Notes: generated from the letters alone by a model not told the origin. A stretch of 64,000 nucleotides of DNA from Candidatus Obscuribacterales bacterium (GCA_019637435.1 JAHBVO010000004.1:124001-188000), one strand, 5' to 3'; numbered from the stretch's first letter, positions 1 through 10,100 are shown. Program-made: numbers and translations.

Positions 1-1
1 G

Positions 2-82
2 GCTGTGGATAATTCTCAGGTATACGACAAGAAATTCCCTCGAATTAAGGAAAAGGAAACGGTTCAAACACCTGCGCCGTAG
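2..82 (+). CDS. 3' end of an unidentified gene (partial)
   Basis: Frame 2 is open from the window edge for 26 codons and ends at TAG (80-82). The visible C-terminus is polar and charged (VYDKKFPRIKEKE) and finishes in VQTPAP, a composition typical of a real protein tail. Nothing identifies the family. It lies about 150 bases upstream of the helicase start on the same strand. The frame could be open by chance, so confidence is moderate. Confidence 0.45.
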   Translation, partial: AVDNSQVYDKKFPRIKEKETVQTPAP

Positions 83-187
83 CGCATCCCGGCATAGGCT
101 TTTGCGCATTGAGTCAGTTTGCTTAAACTTGGGCAAAACGTTCGATTTAAGCAAGGGCGAAGAAGTCCTTTGGGCAGAGATCGCGTT

Positions 188-193
188 TATAAT
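188..193 (+). promoter_or_regulatory. Candidate -10 box upstream of the helicase gene
   Basis: A perfect TATAAT lies 40 bases before the GTG at 233. No good -35 is visible around 165-172. If it is the -10 of the helicase promoter, transcription starts near 200, which excludes the more upstream TTG (119) as translation start and fits the SD-supported GTG at 233. Confidence 0.35.
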
Positions 194-232
194 CTGAGGT
201 GTGAGAAGGAGTTGCCCCGAGGATGCCGCTTG

Positions 233-3200
233 GTGAAGAAGCGAGCTAGTTCTGCCGCGAAAGCGTCCGCTGTCGAAACTGCGGTCGCTGTCGAAACTGC
301 GGCCGTTCTCGAAACTGCGGCCGTTGTCGAAACTGCGGCCGTTGTTGTCGGGTCTAAAACGCCAATCCGCAGGGTCGTGTCCGCGGACGACCCTATGAGT
401 TGGGCTCACCCGCTTGTGCGAGAATGGTTTACAAACAAGTTCGGAACGCCGACCGAGCCCCAGCAGTTGGGCTGGCCGCATATTGTAGAGGGGCGCAGCG
501 TCCTGATTTCCGCTCCCACCGGGTCGGGCAAAACGCTGAGCGCGTTTCTTGCCTGCATCGACATGCTTGTGCGCAAAGCTTTAAATGGCACGCTGGACGC
601 GGAAACAGAAGTTCTCTACATCTCGCCGTTGAAAGCTTTGAGTAACGACGTTAATAAAAACCTTGAACAGCCGCTTGCGGAGATTATGGAACTGGCGCAA
701 TCGAAGGGCATCGATATGACCGATGTGCGCTCGGTTGTGAGAACTGGTGACACACTGGCAGCTGAGCGAAGGACAATGCTCAAGCGGCCGCCGCACATTT
801 TGGTGACGACGCCGGAGTCCCTGTACATCCTGCTTACAGCCGAGAAAAGCCGCGAAATCTTGAAGAACATAACGACTGTCATTGTCGATGAGATTCACGC
901 TATGGCTGACGATAAGCGAGGCTCCCACCTGACGTTATCGTTGGAACGGCTGGAGGCGCTTTGTTCGCAACCACCTGTTCGAATCGGCCTGTCGGCTACA
1001 CAGAAACCAATTGAAGATGTCGCCCGTTTTCTGGTCGGAAGCAAACGGGATATGCCTCAGATTATTCAGGTCTCGGGCAAGCGCAAACTCGACCTGGCAG
1101 TTGAGGTTCCAAACAGCCCGCTCGGTCCGGTCGCATCGAACGAACTCTGGGACGAGATGTACGATCGGATCGTAAAACTTGTCGAGGAAAATCGCTCAAC
1201 ACTCGTGTTTGTCAACACGCGCAGAATGGCTGAGCGTATGGCTCACCAGTTAGCTGCGCGCATCGGCGAAGAGCTGGTCGGCACCCATCACGGCAGTTTA
1301 TCGCGCAAGCTGCGATTGATCGCCGAGCAAAAATTGAAGTCCGGAGAGTACAAAGTCCTGGTTGCTACAGCGTCTCTGGAGCTGGGGATTGATATCGGCA
1401 ATATCGATCTGGTCTGTCAGATAGGCTCGCCGCGCAGCATTGCTGTGGCTTTGCAACGCATCGGTCGCGCGGGGCACTGGCGAGGCGCGGTGCCGAAGGG
1501 GCGGCTTTTCGCGACGACTCGGGATGAACTCGTCGAATGTGCCGCGTTGGTGAAAGCTATTCGAGACGGAGAGCTCGACCGGATCATGATCCCGACATGC
1601 CCGAGAGATGTTCTTGCTCAGCAAATTGTCGCGTCCTGCGCCACGAAAGATTGGAAGGAAGACGAGCTGTTCGACCTTGTTCGAGCCGCTTATCCATACA
1701 GGGACCTATCTCGCGCATCTTTTGATTCGATAGTGGAGATGCTTTCGGAAGGAATAGCCGGCCGTCGCGCAACCTACGGAAAGTTTCTTCATCACGATAA
1801 GGTTAATGGAATTCTCAAAGCGAGACGTGGTGCTCGCATGTTTGCAATCACCAATGGTGGTGCCATTCCGGATATCGGTGCTTACAACGTCGTTTTGGAG
1901 CCTGAAGAGATTATGCTTGGTACTGTAGGCGAAGACTTCGCTATAGAATCAAGTCGCGGCGACATCTTCCTTCTGGGCAATACGTCCTGGCAAATTTTAC
2001 GGGTTGAAGGAAGCTCCGGTCGGGTTCTGGTCGCAGATGCTCACGGAGCGCCGCCTAACGTTCCCTTCTGGCGGGGTGAGGCGCCGGCACGAACAATTGA
2101 GCTGTCTGAGTGCGTCTCGGATGTTCGACGCAGAGTCGACGAGAATATTGAGAAAGGACAAATGGCTGCTGCTGTCGAGTTTCTGCAGTCGGAGTGCGGT
2201 CTGGACCGACCTGGTGCTGAGCAAGTCGTTGAGTATATAAGCAACGGTCGAGCGATACTAGGGGCGGTGCCAACGCAGCAGACGATTGTTGCCGAGCGTT
2301 TCTTCGACGAAAGCGGCGGGATGCAATTAATTGTGCATGCTCCGTTCGGCGGTAGAATAAACAAAGCCTGGGGACTGGCTTTGCGAAAGAGATTTTGCAA
2401 GACGTTCGATCTGGAACTTCAAGCCGCTGCCACCGATGATGGTTTGATTATTTCGCTCACCGACCAGCACAGTTTTCCACTTGCTGATGTTTTTCACTAT
2501 CTTCATCCGAATTCTTTGCGTCAGGTCTTAGAACAAACGGCGCTTCAGTCTCCGCTGTTTCAAACGCGCTGGCGATGGGATGCCAATCGTGCTCTCGCGC
2601 TGTTGCGATTTTGGGGAGGTAAAAAAGTTCCGCCTCAGATACAGCGTTTTCGTGCGGAGGATTTGCTCGCGGCTGTTTTTCCGCAAGCTGCAGCGTGTCA
2701 GGACAACGTCAACGGCGACATCGAAATTCCCGATCATCCGCTGGTCAACGAGGCCATGAGCGATGTTTTGACAGAGGCGATGGACGTAGATGGTCTGGAG
2801 CGAGTTTTAAACGATATCATCGGCGGTGCCATCAAATGTGTTGCCGTAGATACTCCTCAGCCATCCGAGTTTTCGCATGAAATCTTGAATGCCAATCCCT
2901 ATGCTTTTCTTGATGATGCTCCGCTCGAAGAGCGTCGGGCGCGCGCCGTAGAGATGCGGCGTATGTTGCCTGATAAAGTTGCTGCGGAATTTGGACGACT
3001 CGACCCTGCGGCAATCGAGAGAGTCTGTTTGGATGCGATGCCGGATATCCGGGACGAGGATGAGCTTCACGACTTGATGCGGACCATTGTTGCCCTGCCC
3101 GAAGAGTTCAGTTGGCCGGGTGGTGCGAGTAGTTCGACCATGTGGAAGCCATTTTTCGAAGTTCTAGTTGCGACAGGTCGTGCTACTCGTGAAATCTTCG

Positions 3201-4624
3201 GAAAGAAGACGTTTTGGGTGGCGACCGAGGCGAAGGGGCAGTATCAACTGGTCTACGGCGAACAGCAATCTACTAGCGACCAATTGGAGCAACGCGAAAA
3301 AATCATTGAGATGATTATCTCGGGCTGGCTCATGCACACCGGACCTGTGACCGCAGATGCACTGGCATCCTTTTCTTCGCTGACCCTTGCTGATGTCGAG
3401 CGGGCGTTACTGCAAGTTGAGGCACGCGGTGCGGTTCTGCGCGGCAGTTTTACCGCTGCAGCAGCTGGTTCCAACGGCAACTCGCCCCTGGTCGAATGGT
3501 GCGAGCGTGGATTGCTAGCGCGGATTCATAGACTCACAATCGGCATAATTCGCAAACAGATCGAGCCGGTTTCCGCGGCGCAGTTTTTGTCGTGGTTGTT
3601 TTCGTGGCAGCATGTCACGCCTGGCAGTCAACTCGTTTTGCAGCATGGAACGCTCGAAGTTCTTCGACAGCTGCAAGGATTCGAAATTGGCGCCAGCAGC
3701 TGGGAGTCGCAGATCCTCCCGCGTCGGATCAAAAATTACAAGGAGTCATATCTCGATAATCTTTGTCTGACCGGTCAGATCGGTTGGGCGCGCCTTTCTC
3801 CCCATCCCGCTTTGTTGCCCGGTCGGGCTGTGGACGATAATGCTAATCGTCGGGTAATTCCGACGAGTGCTTCGCCAATCGCGTTCTTCTCTCGCGAGGA
3901 GTGTGATTGGATGGCGCCTCCTCATGAGGAGTTTGACTACGGCGTGCTTGGCTCGCAAGCTCGCAAAGTGCTTGAATTTCTTACCAGTAAAGGGGCTTCG
4001 TTTTACCTCGACATAGTGCGCGCCACTCGGTTATTGAAGACGGAAGTGGAGATGGCTCTCTGGGAGCTTGTTACGGCCGGTCTGGTTTCTGCCGATGGCT
4101 TCGATAACCTGCGCGCATTGACCGACCCAAAGCGGCGTGCCGGTTCCGGATTGAGTGGTGGCAGTTCTCGAGCCAGGCACAGCCAGGGGCGCTGGGGGCG
4201 CGTGAATGCCGAGTCATATTGCGAACGGGATGAGCATATCGAGGCCGTCTGCTGGATGCTCTTGAAGCGCTACGGTGTGGTATTTCGAGAGCTTTTGACC
4301 AGAGAATCTAATATGCCAAAGTGGCGCGAAATTCTTCTGATGCTGCGGCGTTTAGAGGCACAGGGCAAGATTCGAGGTGGAAGATTCGTAGGTGGTTTTC
4401 TCGGCGAGCAATTTGCGGTTTCGCTTGCGGTCGAGTCGCTGCGAGCAAGTAAAAATGCACCAAAGACGAGCGAAATCGTGAAGGTCTCTGCCGCTGATCC
4501 TCTAAACCTGGTTGGAATTATCGTGCCCGGGACAAAGATTGCGGCGAATTCCGCCGCGATTGTTGTTTTTGAGAATGGTGTTTTTAAAGAGGTCGAGGAG
4601 CCCTCAAGGTCGCAAGCGCCGTAG
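233..4624 (+). CDS. lhr: Lhr-type ATP-dependent superfamily 2 helicase
   Basis: Long DEAD/DEAH-family helicase of the Lhr type, which acts on nucleic acids in repair or processing. Counting from the GTG at 233 (1463 residues), Walker A SAPTGSGKT lies at about 93-101, motif II DEIH at about 219-222, motif III SAT follows, and motif VI QRIGRAGHWRG begins at about 408. About 900 further residues form the usual Lhr winged-helix and C-terminal region, and the total matches long bacterial Lhr proteins. GTG 233 is preferred because GAGG (219-222) precedes it and a TATAAT (188-193) lies upstream. The frame is open back to a TTG at 119, and an ATG at 395 starts right at the conserved core (MSWAHPLVREWF) but lacks an SD. 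The N-terminus carries an 18-bp tandem repeat. No repair partner is adjacent. Confidence 0.88.
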   Translation: MKKRASSAAKASAVETAVAVETAAVLETAAVVETAAVVVGSKTPIRRVVSADDPMSWAHPLVREWFTNKFGTPTEPQQLGWPHIVEGRSVLISAPTGSGKTLSAFLACIDMLVRKALNGTLDAETEVLYISPLKALSNDVNKNLEQPLAEIMELAQSKGIDMTDVRSVVRTGDTLAAERRTMLKRPPHILVTTPESLYILLTAEKSREILKNITTVIVDEIHAMADDKRGSHLTLSLERLEALCSQPPVRIGLSATQKPIEDVARFLVGSKRDMPQIIQVSGKRKLDLAVEVPNSPLGPVASNELWDEMYDRIVKLVEENRSTLVFVNTRRMAERMAHQLAARIGEELVGTHHGSLSRKLRLIAEQKLKSGEYKVLVATASLELGIDIGNIDLVCQIGSPRSIAVALQRIGRAGHWRGAVPKGRLFATTRDELVECAALVKAIRDGELDRIMIPTCPRDVLAQQIVASCATKDWKEDELFDLVRAAYPYRDLSRASFDSIVEMLSEGIAGRRATYGKFLHHDKVNGILKARRGARMFAITNGGAIPDIGAYNVVLEPEEIMLGTVGEDFAIESSRGDIFLLGNTSWQILRVEGSSGRVLVADAHGAPPNVPFWRGEAPARTIELSECVSDVRRRVDENIEKGQMAAAVEFLQSECGLDRPGAEQVVEYISNGRAILGAVPTQQTIVAERFFDESGGMQLIVHAPFGGRINKAWGLALRKRFCKTFDLELQAAATDDGLIISLTDQHSFPLADVFHYLHPNSLRQVLEQTALQSPLFQTRWRWDANRALALLRFWGGKKVPPQIQRFRAEDLLAAVFPQAAACQDNVNGDIEIPDHPLVNEAMSDVLTEAMDVDGLERVLNDIIGGAIKCVAVDTPQPSEFSHEILNANPYAFLDDAPLEERRARAVEMRRMLPDKVAAEFGRLDPAAIERVCLDAMPDIRDEDELHDLMRTIVALPEEFSWPGGASSSTMWKPFFEVLVATGRATREIFGKKTFWVATEAKGQYQLVYGEQQSTSDQLEQREKIIEMIISGWLMHTGPVTADALASFSSLTLADVERALLQVEARGAVLRGSFTAAAAGSNGNSPLVEWCERGLLARIHRLTIGIIRKQIEPVSAAQFLSWLFSWQHVTPGSQLVLQHGTLEVLRQLQGFEIGASSWESQILPRRIKNYKESYLDNLCLTGQIGWARLSPHPALLPGRAVDDNANRRVIPTSASPIAFFSREECDWMAPPHEEFDYGVLGSQARKVLEFLTSKGASFYLDIVRATRLLKTEVEMALWELVTAGLVSADGFDNLRALTDPKRRAGSGLSGGSSRARHSQGRWGRVNAESYCERDEHIEAVCWMLLKRYGVVFRELLTRESNMPKWREILLMLRRLEAQGKIRGGRFVGGFLGEQFAVSLAVESLRASKNAPKTSEIVKVSAADPLNLVGIIVPGTKIAANSAAIVVFENGVFKEVEEPSRSQAP
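272..343 (+). repeat. Four tandem 18-bp repeats inside the helicase N-terminus
   Basis: Units at 272-289, 290-307, 308-325 and 326-343 follow the pattern GTCGAAACTGCGGCCGTT with one to three changes. Each adds six residues (VETAAV-type), giving an Ala/Val/Glu/Thr-rich linker before the conserved helicase core. Confidence 0.9.
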
Positions 4625-4736
4625 TTGAAGGTCTGTCAGATTTGCCGTCATGCTGAATTTCTGCCATAGTAAATTACCTCGTCATGTTTCTAGCCTATTC
4701 GTTGACGAGTGATCATCCTCTTCGGCTGGTGAATCG

Positions 4737-6323
4737 ATGAGAAACGTTTTTATTTTTGTCGGCGTCTGTGTGGGCATCTGTGGTCTTGCGCTGTGCGCTT
4801 TTTTCGGGTACTTCGTCTGGCAAGAGATGAGTAGACCGGAATGGGAGCGCGGTCTTACTGAAGCAGGAAAGATGGAGCAGGTTGATCCGAAAAAAGCGAT
4901 CGAACAGTACAAAGCCGTCTGTGCAAAATTTGAAAAACAGAATTTGAAAGAGACTGATGCCTGGACTGACTACGGCAACTTCCTCTGGTCTGCGTTCGAC
5001 TTTGGTGGCGCAGAAAAGGTTTATCAGCAGGGCGAAAAATACGCCAACAGAATCGGTCGGAAAGGAGACGAGGCGTGGTATCTCGAGCGGCAAGCCGCCT
5101 GTCAACACGAATTGGTGATGAACGGTCAGTTGGAAAAGCCCGATATCAAACTAGTCGAAAAGGCGATAGCAACTCTTCCTGCCGATACTACAAATTTCGG
5201 CTGGTATCAAGCGCGTAATCTGGAAACGCTTGCTCAGCTTCAACTCGATCTCGGCGATTATAAAAGCGCCGACGGGAATTTCGACAAAGCGGTCGAAGGT
5301 TATCGCGGAGCCAAGGATGAAAGAATGGCTGTTGATGCGCTTAACTGGAAGATGGACAGTTTGCTGCGCCAGAACCGTGGAAACGACGCAAATAAATTAT
5401 TCATTCGGACCTGGCGAGACCACGGCTCAGCCAGCGAAGACGATGGACCGGCATTCGAAGTCTGCGAGAATTTTCGTGAAAAAATTTCGGACGCCGATCT
5501 GCGAGATGCCGGCATCTATCCTCAGGTTCGGAAGTTGATCCACGCAGGTGATTTTGCCGCGCTGGACAAAATGGCGACGGAGTTTCGCGAGTCACGCAAG
5601 ACGTTGTCGACCGGGAGATGGTACCTCGATGCGCTCTATTCAGAAATCAATTCGCTAGAGCGCGATCAGTTTGACGACGCTTGGATTGCCAGAATCGATC
5701 AGCTGAAGGAGTGGGCGAAGAAAAACCCCGACTCCGTTACAGCGAAAATTGCCTTGGTTCACGTCTTGCGTGGATATGCATGGAAGGCTAGAGGCAGTGG
5801 CTGGGCTAATTCCGTCAGCGAAGATGGCTGGCGCGTTATGGGTGAGCGGATGAATGAAGCGGAAACTGTTTTGAATTCAGTTGAAACCAAAACGCCTGAT
5901 TGGTACTCCGCGGCGCAGCTGGTGGCTCTCGGTCAGAGTTGGTCCAACGAAAAATATGATCGTATGATGCAAGAGTGCCAGTTGAAATATCCCGATTACG
6001 ACTCCGTGATCCTCGCCAAGTCTTACTGGCTGCAGCCCCGCTGGAACGGCGAAGAAGGCGATGCTGAGAAGTTTGTCGAGAGTGAGGCTGCTAAGCGTAG
6101 TACCGTAGATGGTGACATTCTTTACGGACGTTGTTGTCTCTGGCTCGACCGTCAACTCGGCGATGTCTTCGGTGAGACGAAGTTGCAGTGGCCGCGCACA
6201 AAGAAGGGTCTTCTAGCTCTACGTGGTAAGTATCCGAAATCGTACGCGCTCTCTGGTGAGACGAGTATTCTTGCAATGGAAAAGAATGACATGGACACTG
6301 CCACCAAGGCTTTTGAGCCTTAA
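4737..6323 (+). CDS. Membrane-anchored TPR-like solenoid protein
   Basis: A 528-residue protein with an N-terminal hydrophobic anchor (residues about 4-28, FIFVGVCVGICGLALC) and a long, soluble, alpha-helical region rich in Trp, Tyr, Ala and charged residues. Several segments look like degenerate TPR helices, for example around residues 58-110 (AIEQYKAVCAKF, then YGNFLWSAFDFGGAEKVYQQ). The anchor suggests it sits on the cell surface or periplasmic face. No catalytic motif is seen. It converges on the Ser/Thr kinase-TPR gene with only about 20 bases between them. A scaffolding role is inference; exact family not recognised. Confidence 0.7.
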   Translation: MRNVFIFVGVCVGICGLALCAFFGYFVWQEMSRPEWERGLTEAGKMEQVDPKKAIEQYKAVCAKFEKQNLKETDAWTDYGNFLWSAFDFGGAEKVYQQGEKYANRIGRKGDEAWYLERQAACQHELVMNGQLEKPDIKLVEKAIATLPADTTNFGWYQARNLETLAQLQLDLGDYKSADGNFDKAVEGYRGAKDERMAVDALNWKMDSLLRQNRGNDANKLFIRTWRDHGSASEDDGPAFEVCENFREKISDADLRDAGIYPQVRKLIHAGDFAALDKMATEFRESRKTLSTGRWYLDALYSEINSLERDQFDDAWIARIDQLKEWAKKNPDSVTAKIALVHVLRGYAWKARGSGWANSVSEDGWRVMGERMNEAETVLNSVETKTPDWYSAAQLVALGQSWSNEKYDRMMQECQLKYPDYDSVILAKSYWLQPRWNGEEGDAEKFVESEAAKRSTVDGDILYGRCCLWLDRQLGDVFGETKLQWPRTKKGLLALRGKYPKSYALSGETSILAMEKNDMDTATKAFEP

Positions 6324-6342
6324 TTAAAAGGATTCGCTGAAT

Positions 6343-8640
6343 CTAAAAGTCCATGTGTGGCACGAGCTTTTTCGCCTTCACTCGGTCGCGCTCCGCTTCC
6401 TCGTTTTTGCCCATTGATTCGTAGACACGTGCGCGGGTTTCAAAAGCTTCGCGGGCAAATGGATCTACCGAGATGGAATTATTGGCGTACTTGAGGGCTT
6501 GATCTTTGTTGCCCTGATGCAGCGCAACTTCGGCTGCATTGGCAAGTACGACCGGATTTGAACTCCTGTCGGTTGCCTGTTTTATGTGCTCCTTCGCTTT
6601 GCCGGTGTGATCCAGTTGTTCTTCAATTCGCGCGAGATACGATAAGGTAATTGGCGATTTTGGATTTATGGAGTTGGAGCGCTGCAGATCATCGAGGGCG
6701 CTGTGCAGCTGTCCAAGCGCGATATAGCAAGTCGCCTTCTGGCGATAGCCGGGCGCGTACTGCTCCAAACTTGTCTCGGCGCTGAAATCACCAAGAGCTC
6801 TTTCGTATTGCTCTGTGATTCTATGAATTTCGCCCTTCAACCGAAACGCTCTTGCTGGGAAGGTTTCAAACTGTTCGACTTTTTTTAACGCCTTCTCTGC
6901 TTCTGCCAAATTATTTAAGCCCACCTGCGCATAGGCGAGAATCGACCAGTGAGGGCTGCGTTGCGGATTAAGTTCAATAGCTTTCTCAATGTCGACTTTT
7001 GCATCTGCAAATTTTTGTTGATGACAGAGTGCGAGGGCGCGAGCGGCATGGAGCGAGTCTGAATTCCCGCCGTTCTGCGCGATCTCTAGTCCTTGATCCA
7101 CTGTTTTTATTGCTTGTTCGTAAGCGGCCTCATTTATCAATGCGCTTGCCAGGCAATAATATTTGTATGAGAGATTGTTGCGAGTGCTCTCCGTCAGCGG
7201 CTGTAGGCTGATCGCTTTGCGCGCATCCTCGATTGCATGTTCCGTATCTTCTTCGCTCATTTCAATGAATGAACGGACTTCGTAACCCTCGGACCCATCC
7301 GGCTGGTCGTTGATTAGCCAGTTGGCATCGATTAATGCTTTGTCGTAGTTGTTGACCATAGAATAAACCGAGGCGCGTGACTTATACGCATCGGTAAACT
7401 TTGGATTGAGTTCGATCGCCTTTGTATAGTCTTGAATCGCGTCTATGCGCTCGTCTCGGTAGTCGTGCAAGAGCCCTCGGTTGTAATAGTTCTGCGCGTT
7501 TTTCGGATCGCTTTCGATCTCCGCCGACCATTGAGCTAGTGTTTTACCCTCGTACTCTTCCGGTTTGTCAGGTTTTTCCGGCTCTTCTTCGTTTTCATGT
7601 TGAGTAGCAACCTGCGCTGGCGGTTCAGCCTTCTGAGACGTCAAATACATTGTCCCTATCGCTAAGATCGCGACTAAAGCGAGCGCTCCGGCCAGCGGGA
7701 CTAGATGTCCCTTCTTCGCCGGGGGATTTCGTTTTGCTACCAGGGGCGGTTTACCCGCCTGCACCCGTTTCAGATCCAATTGAAGTGCGGAAACCGTTTG
7801 ATACCGGTTGCCCGGATTCTTGTCGAGACAAGTCATAACGACCGATTCGAGCGAGTTCGGAATCTCGAGTTTCGCGGCAACGGACTTCATCGCAGGTGGT
7901 GGCATCTGCACTTGATTCATCATGACCTTAAATGGGTTGGCTGCAGCAAACGGTGCGCGTCCCGTAAGTGTTTCGAACATCGTACATCCGAGCGAATAGA
8001 TGTCGGATCTGGCATCGAGATTTTCGCCGTTGCACTGCTCTGGGCTCATGTAGAGAGGGCTTCCAAAAATCTCTCCAGTTTGAGTAAGTTGCGCGGTTTT
8101 GTTGTCTGCAGCCGGAAGGACTTTGGCTATGCCGAAGTCAACGACCTTAACGATTTCGCCTCCGCCCTCAGCACGAGTGATAATGATGTTGCTCGGTTTC
8201 ACATCTCTATGGATGACGCCCTTACTGTGCGCTTGCTCGAGCGCCTGGCAGATTTGCTCGAAGATGTCGATTGCCCGCTCATATTGCAATCGTCCCTCTT
8301 TCTTCAACAGGTCTCCCAACGTCTCGCCGTCCAGATAGTCCATGACCAGGAACGGCGCGCCACTGTCTGTGGTGCCCTGTTCGTATACATTATTGATGTT
8401 GGGGTGATTGAGCTCGCTCGACGCCTTGGCCTCCTGGCTGAACCGTCTGAAGGCGGCTTGATCTTCAGTGAGTTTCGGGCTTAGAACCTTGACAGCAAAA
8501 ATTTTACCTAGCGTTTTATCTTCGACTTTGTAAACCGAGCCCATTCCGCCAGAGCCCAAAAGGGACATGACTTTGTAGCGATCGTTTATGATCGTTTCTG
8601 TCGGCTCAGCGGATTTGTCGGCGTCTGAATTTTCTGCCAT
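6343..8640 (-). CDS. Ser/Thr protein kinase with C-terminal TPR repeats
   Basis: Eukaryotic-type (Hanks) kinase. From ATG 8640 (765 residues) the Gly-rich loop GSGGMGSVY, invariant Lys (AVK, about K51), catalytic HRDVKPSN (about 143-150) and DFG (about 167-169) are all present, so it should be active. A membrane segment at about 311-333 (VPLAGALALVAILAIGTMYL) separates the cytoplasmic kinase from some 400 residues of TPR units (YYNRGLLHDYRDERIDAIQDYTKAIELNP-like), predicted outside the membrane as a protein-binding sensor. The ATG at 8640 is chosen because GGAG sits 8 bases upstream; the in-frame GTG at 8655 overlaps that SD. No phosphatase or substrate gene is adjacent. Confidence 0.93.
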   Translation of the reverse strand: MAENSDADKSAEPTETIINDRYKVMSLLGSGGMGSVYKVEDKTLGKIFAVKVLSPKLTEDQAAFRRFSQEAKASSELNHPNINNVYEQGTTDSGAPFLVMDYLDGETLGDLLKKEGRLQYERAIDIFEQICQALEQAHSKGVIHRDVKPSNIIITRAEGGGEIVKVVDFGIAKVLPAADNKTAQLTQTGEIFGSPLYMSPEQCNGENLDARSDIYSLGCTMFETLTGRAPFAAANPFKVMMNQVQMPPPAMKSVAAKLEIPNSLESVVMTCLDKNPGNRYQTVSALQLDLKRVQAGKPPLVAKRNPPAKKGHLVPLAGALALVAILAIGTMYLTSQKAEPPAQVATQHENEEEPEKPDKPEEYEGKTLAQWSAEIESDPKNAQNYYNRGLLHDYRDERIDAIQDYTKAIELNPKFTDAYKSRASVYSMVNNYDKALIDANWLINDQPDGSEGYEVRSFIEMSEEDTEHAIEDARKAISLQPLTESTRNNLSYKYYCLASALINEAAYEQAIKTVDQGLEIAQNGGNSDSLHAARALALCHQQKFADAKVDIEKAIELNPQRSPHWSILAYAQVGLNNLAEAEKALKKVEQFETFPARAFRLKGEIHRITEQYERALGDFSAETSLEQYAPGYRQKATCYIALGQLHSALDDLQRSNSINPKSPITLSYLARIEEQLDHTGKAKEHIKQATDRSSNPVVLANAAEVALHQGNKDQALKYANNSISVDPFAREAFETRARVYESMGKNEEAERDRVKAKKLVPHMDF

Positions 8641-8730
8641 AGTGAAATCTCCCACGTTCCATTATGCCAAAATATCGATGTCGAAGTCAGCTGCTATTTT
8701 GCCTTGTATTCGACGAAACGGGAGGTCATC

Positions 8731-9336
8731 GTGCGAAAACAATTTAGTTTACTCTTGGGGGTTGTGACCGTTTGCGGTCTTGGGGCATGTACCGCCGAGA
8801 AGGCCGAGGTTGAGCAATACAACGCCAGTACTAAACAGTTTGTGAGTCGACCGGGCGCGTACAAGGTCGATTTCCCGGAGAAGCCTCGGTCGTACAAATT
8901 CGACGACTACAATCTGGCTGACGGTGTGCAGGGACCGGCAGAGCAGTATGCGCAGGAAAATAACCTCAAAGAAATCTATGCCAATGAATGGAACACGTCC
9001 AAAATTCGAATGACGTCGACCTTTATCGTCGACAACGACAACAAGAATCCGGCTACAGCAAGCGCTGCCTTCGAGCGAGCCTGGTTCGTCTGCAAGACGA
9101 AGTTCAACCTGTCGGATAAGTCTCGTGAACCTTTTCAAACGCAGTCCGGTAGCGGCATGATTATAAAAGGAAACACGAAGACCAACGATACTTTTAAGCT
9201 GTATATATTGTTGAACACCGAAGGCGGTGTGGACAATATTTTTCTCGTGACGGCGTCATGGGACAAGGCTGAAAGCGAAGAGGCTCGCAAGTTTTTTGAA
9301 ACCGCTTCGTACTTAGATCGCAAAGCCGTCCTTTAA
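8731..9336 (+). CDS. Predicted lipoprotein of unknown function
   Basis: About 201 residues from a GTG preceded by a strong SD (GGGAGGT at 8720-8726). The N-terminus is positively charged (VRKQ), then hydrophobic, ending in a lipobox-like LGAC followed by TAEKAE, so it should be a lipid-anchored envelope protein. The mature part contains FVSRPGAYKVDFPEKP, the kind of sequence seen in small PsbP-like or DUF-type envelope proteins, but I do not recognise the family. It is divergent from the kinase-TPR gene and overlaps tail-to-tail by 4 bases with the M15 peptidase gene. Confidence 0.75.
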   Translation: MRKQFSLLLGVVTVCGLGACTAEKAEVEQYNASTKQFVSRPGAYKVDFPEKPRSYKFDDYNLADGVQGPAEQYAQENNLKEIYANEWNTSKIRMTSTFIVDNDNKNPATASAAFERAWFVCKTKFNLSDKSREPFQTQSGSGMIIKGNTKTNDTFKLYILLNTEGGVDNIFLVTASWDKAESEEARKFFETASYLDRKAVL

Positions 9337-10097
9337 CTTAACTGCATTCCAACCATCTTGAAGAAACCTTTTCTGTCCTCGTTGCAATAAGCGACGAGTC
9401 TTGCGGTTTCTTCCGAATTGGGCGTTTCGGGCAATTGCAACTTGCGATCGGCAAATTGCTCGAAAAATTCAGTGCCCTCGTTTCCTTCAAGAGCGCAAAG
9501 AAGCTCTGCCACTACGCGTGGTGTCTGAAAGTGGTGGTAGTCGATTGGTGTGGTCCAGCGACCTCCCCAAATCGTAAAGCCATTGTCGGCGAAAACTTGC
9601 ACCATGGGCTCGACCATACCGGGTTTTTGGTTGCTCCTGTTTAGAAAACTCCAGCCTTCCGCAGGATGGATTTTCGCAATGCCTTCGGATTCTTGAAAGG
9701 TCAGATATGGATTTTGGAGAGGATTTACGTCGATTGCCAATCCATAACCATGGATGGAAACAGTCGTGCTGCCCGCAATTGCTCTGAAGTTGAAAGCCGA
9801 TGAGTTATTGTCCGCCATCGAGCGTTCATCGTCACCGTCGTAATGATGCAGTGAGCATATCTTTTCGATTGGAAAGTTTCGTTCGTATAAAGTCTCAAAA
9901 ATGCGCGCTACCCGTGGCGCTACAGCATCCATGACCACCAGTTCGCCGTCGTCATGCGTTTTGTTTTCGAAATCCCGGTACCGAATATTGACCAGGGCAA
10001 GTCGTTGTAACGCTACAGGACATGACGGTTGCCAGATGTTCTTCGACTTCATTTGCTCGACTAATTCATTCGGCAGTTTTGAATACGAAGTGGACAC
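9333..10097 (-). CDS. M15-family (VanY/CwlK-like) metallopeptidase
   Basis: 254 residues. The C-terminal half carries the zinc-peptidase signature of M15 enzymes, which cleave D-Ala or L-Ala-D-Glu type bonds in peptidoglycan: SIHGYGLAIDVNP (H116, D123) and WTTPIDYHHF (D186, H188/H189), with the typical GGRW before the second motif. There is no clear signal peptide, which is odd for a wall enzyme; the start MSTSYSKLPNEL may be followed by an uncleaved or non-classical export route, or it may act on cytoplasmic muropeptides. Its gene follows the zinc-finger membrane protein gene by 3 bases, so the two are probably co-transcribed. Confidence 0.8.
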   Translation of the reverse strand: MSTSYSKLPNELVEQMKSKNIWQPSCPVALQRLALVNIRYRDFENKTHDDGELVVMDAVAPRVARIFETLYERNFPIEKICSLHHYDGDDERSMADNNSSAFNFRAIAGSTTVSIHGYGLAIDVNPLQNPYLTFQESEGIAKIHPAEGWSFLNRSNQKPGMVEPMVQVFADNGFTIWGGRWTTPIDYHHFQTPRVVAELLCALEGNEGTEFFEQFADRKLQLPETPNSEETARLVAYCNEDRKGFFKMVGMQLS

Positions 10098-10100
10098 AGA

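Noticed and set aside
7705..8484. 259-codon open frame antisense to the Ser/Thr kinase
   Set aside because: Opposite to the intact HRD and DFG motifs of the kinase; an antisense shadow.
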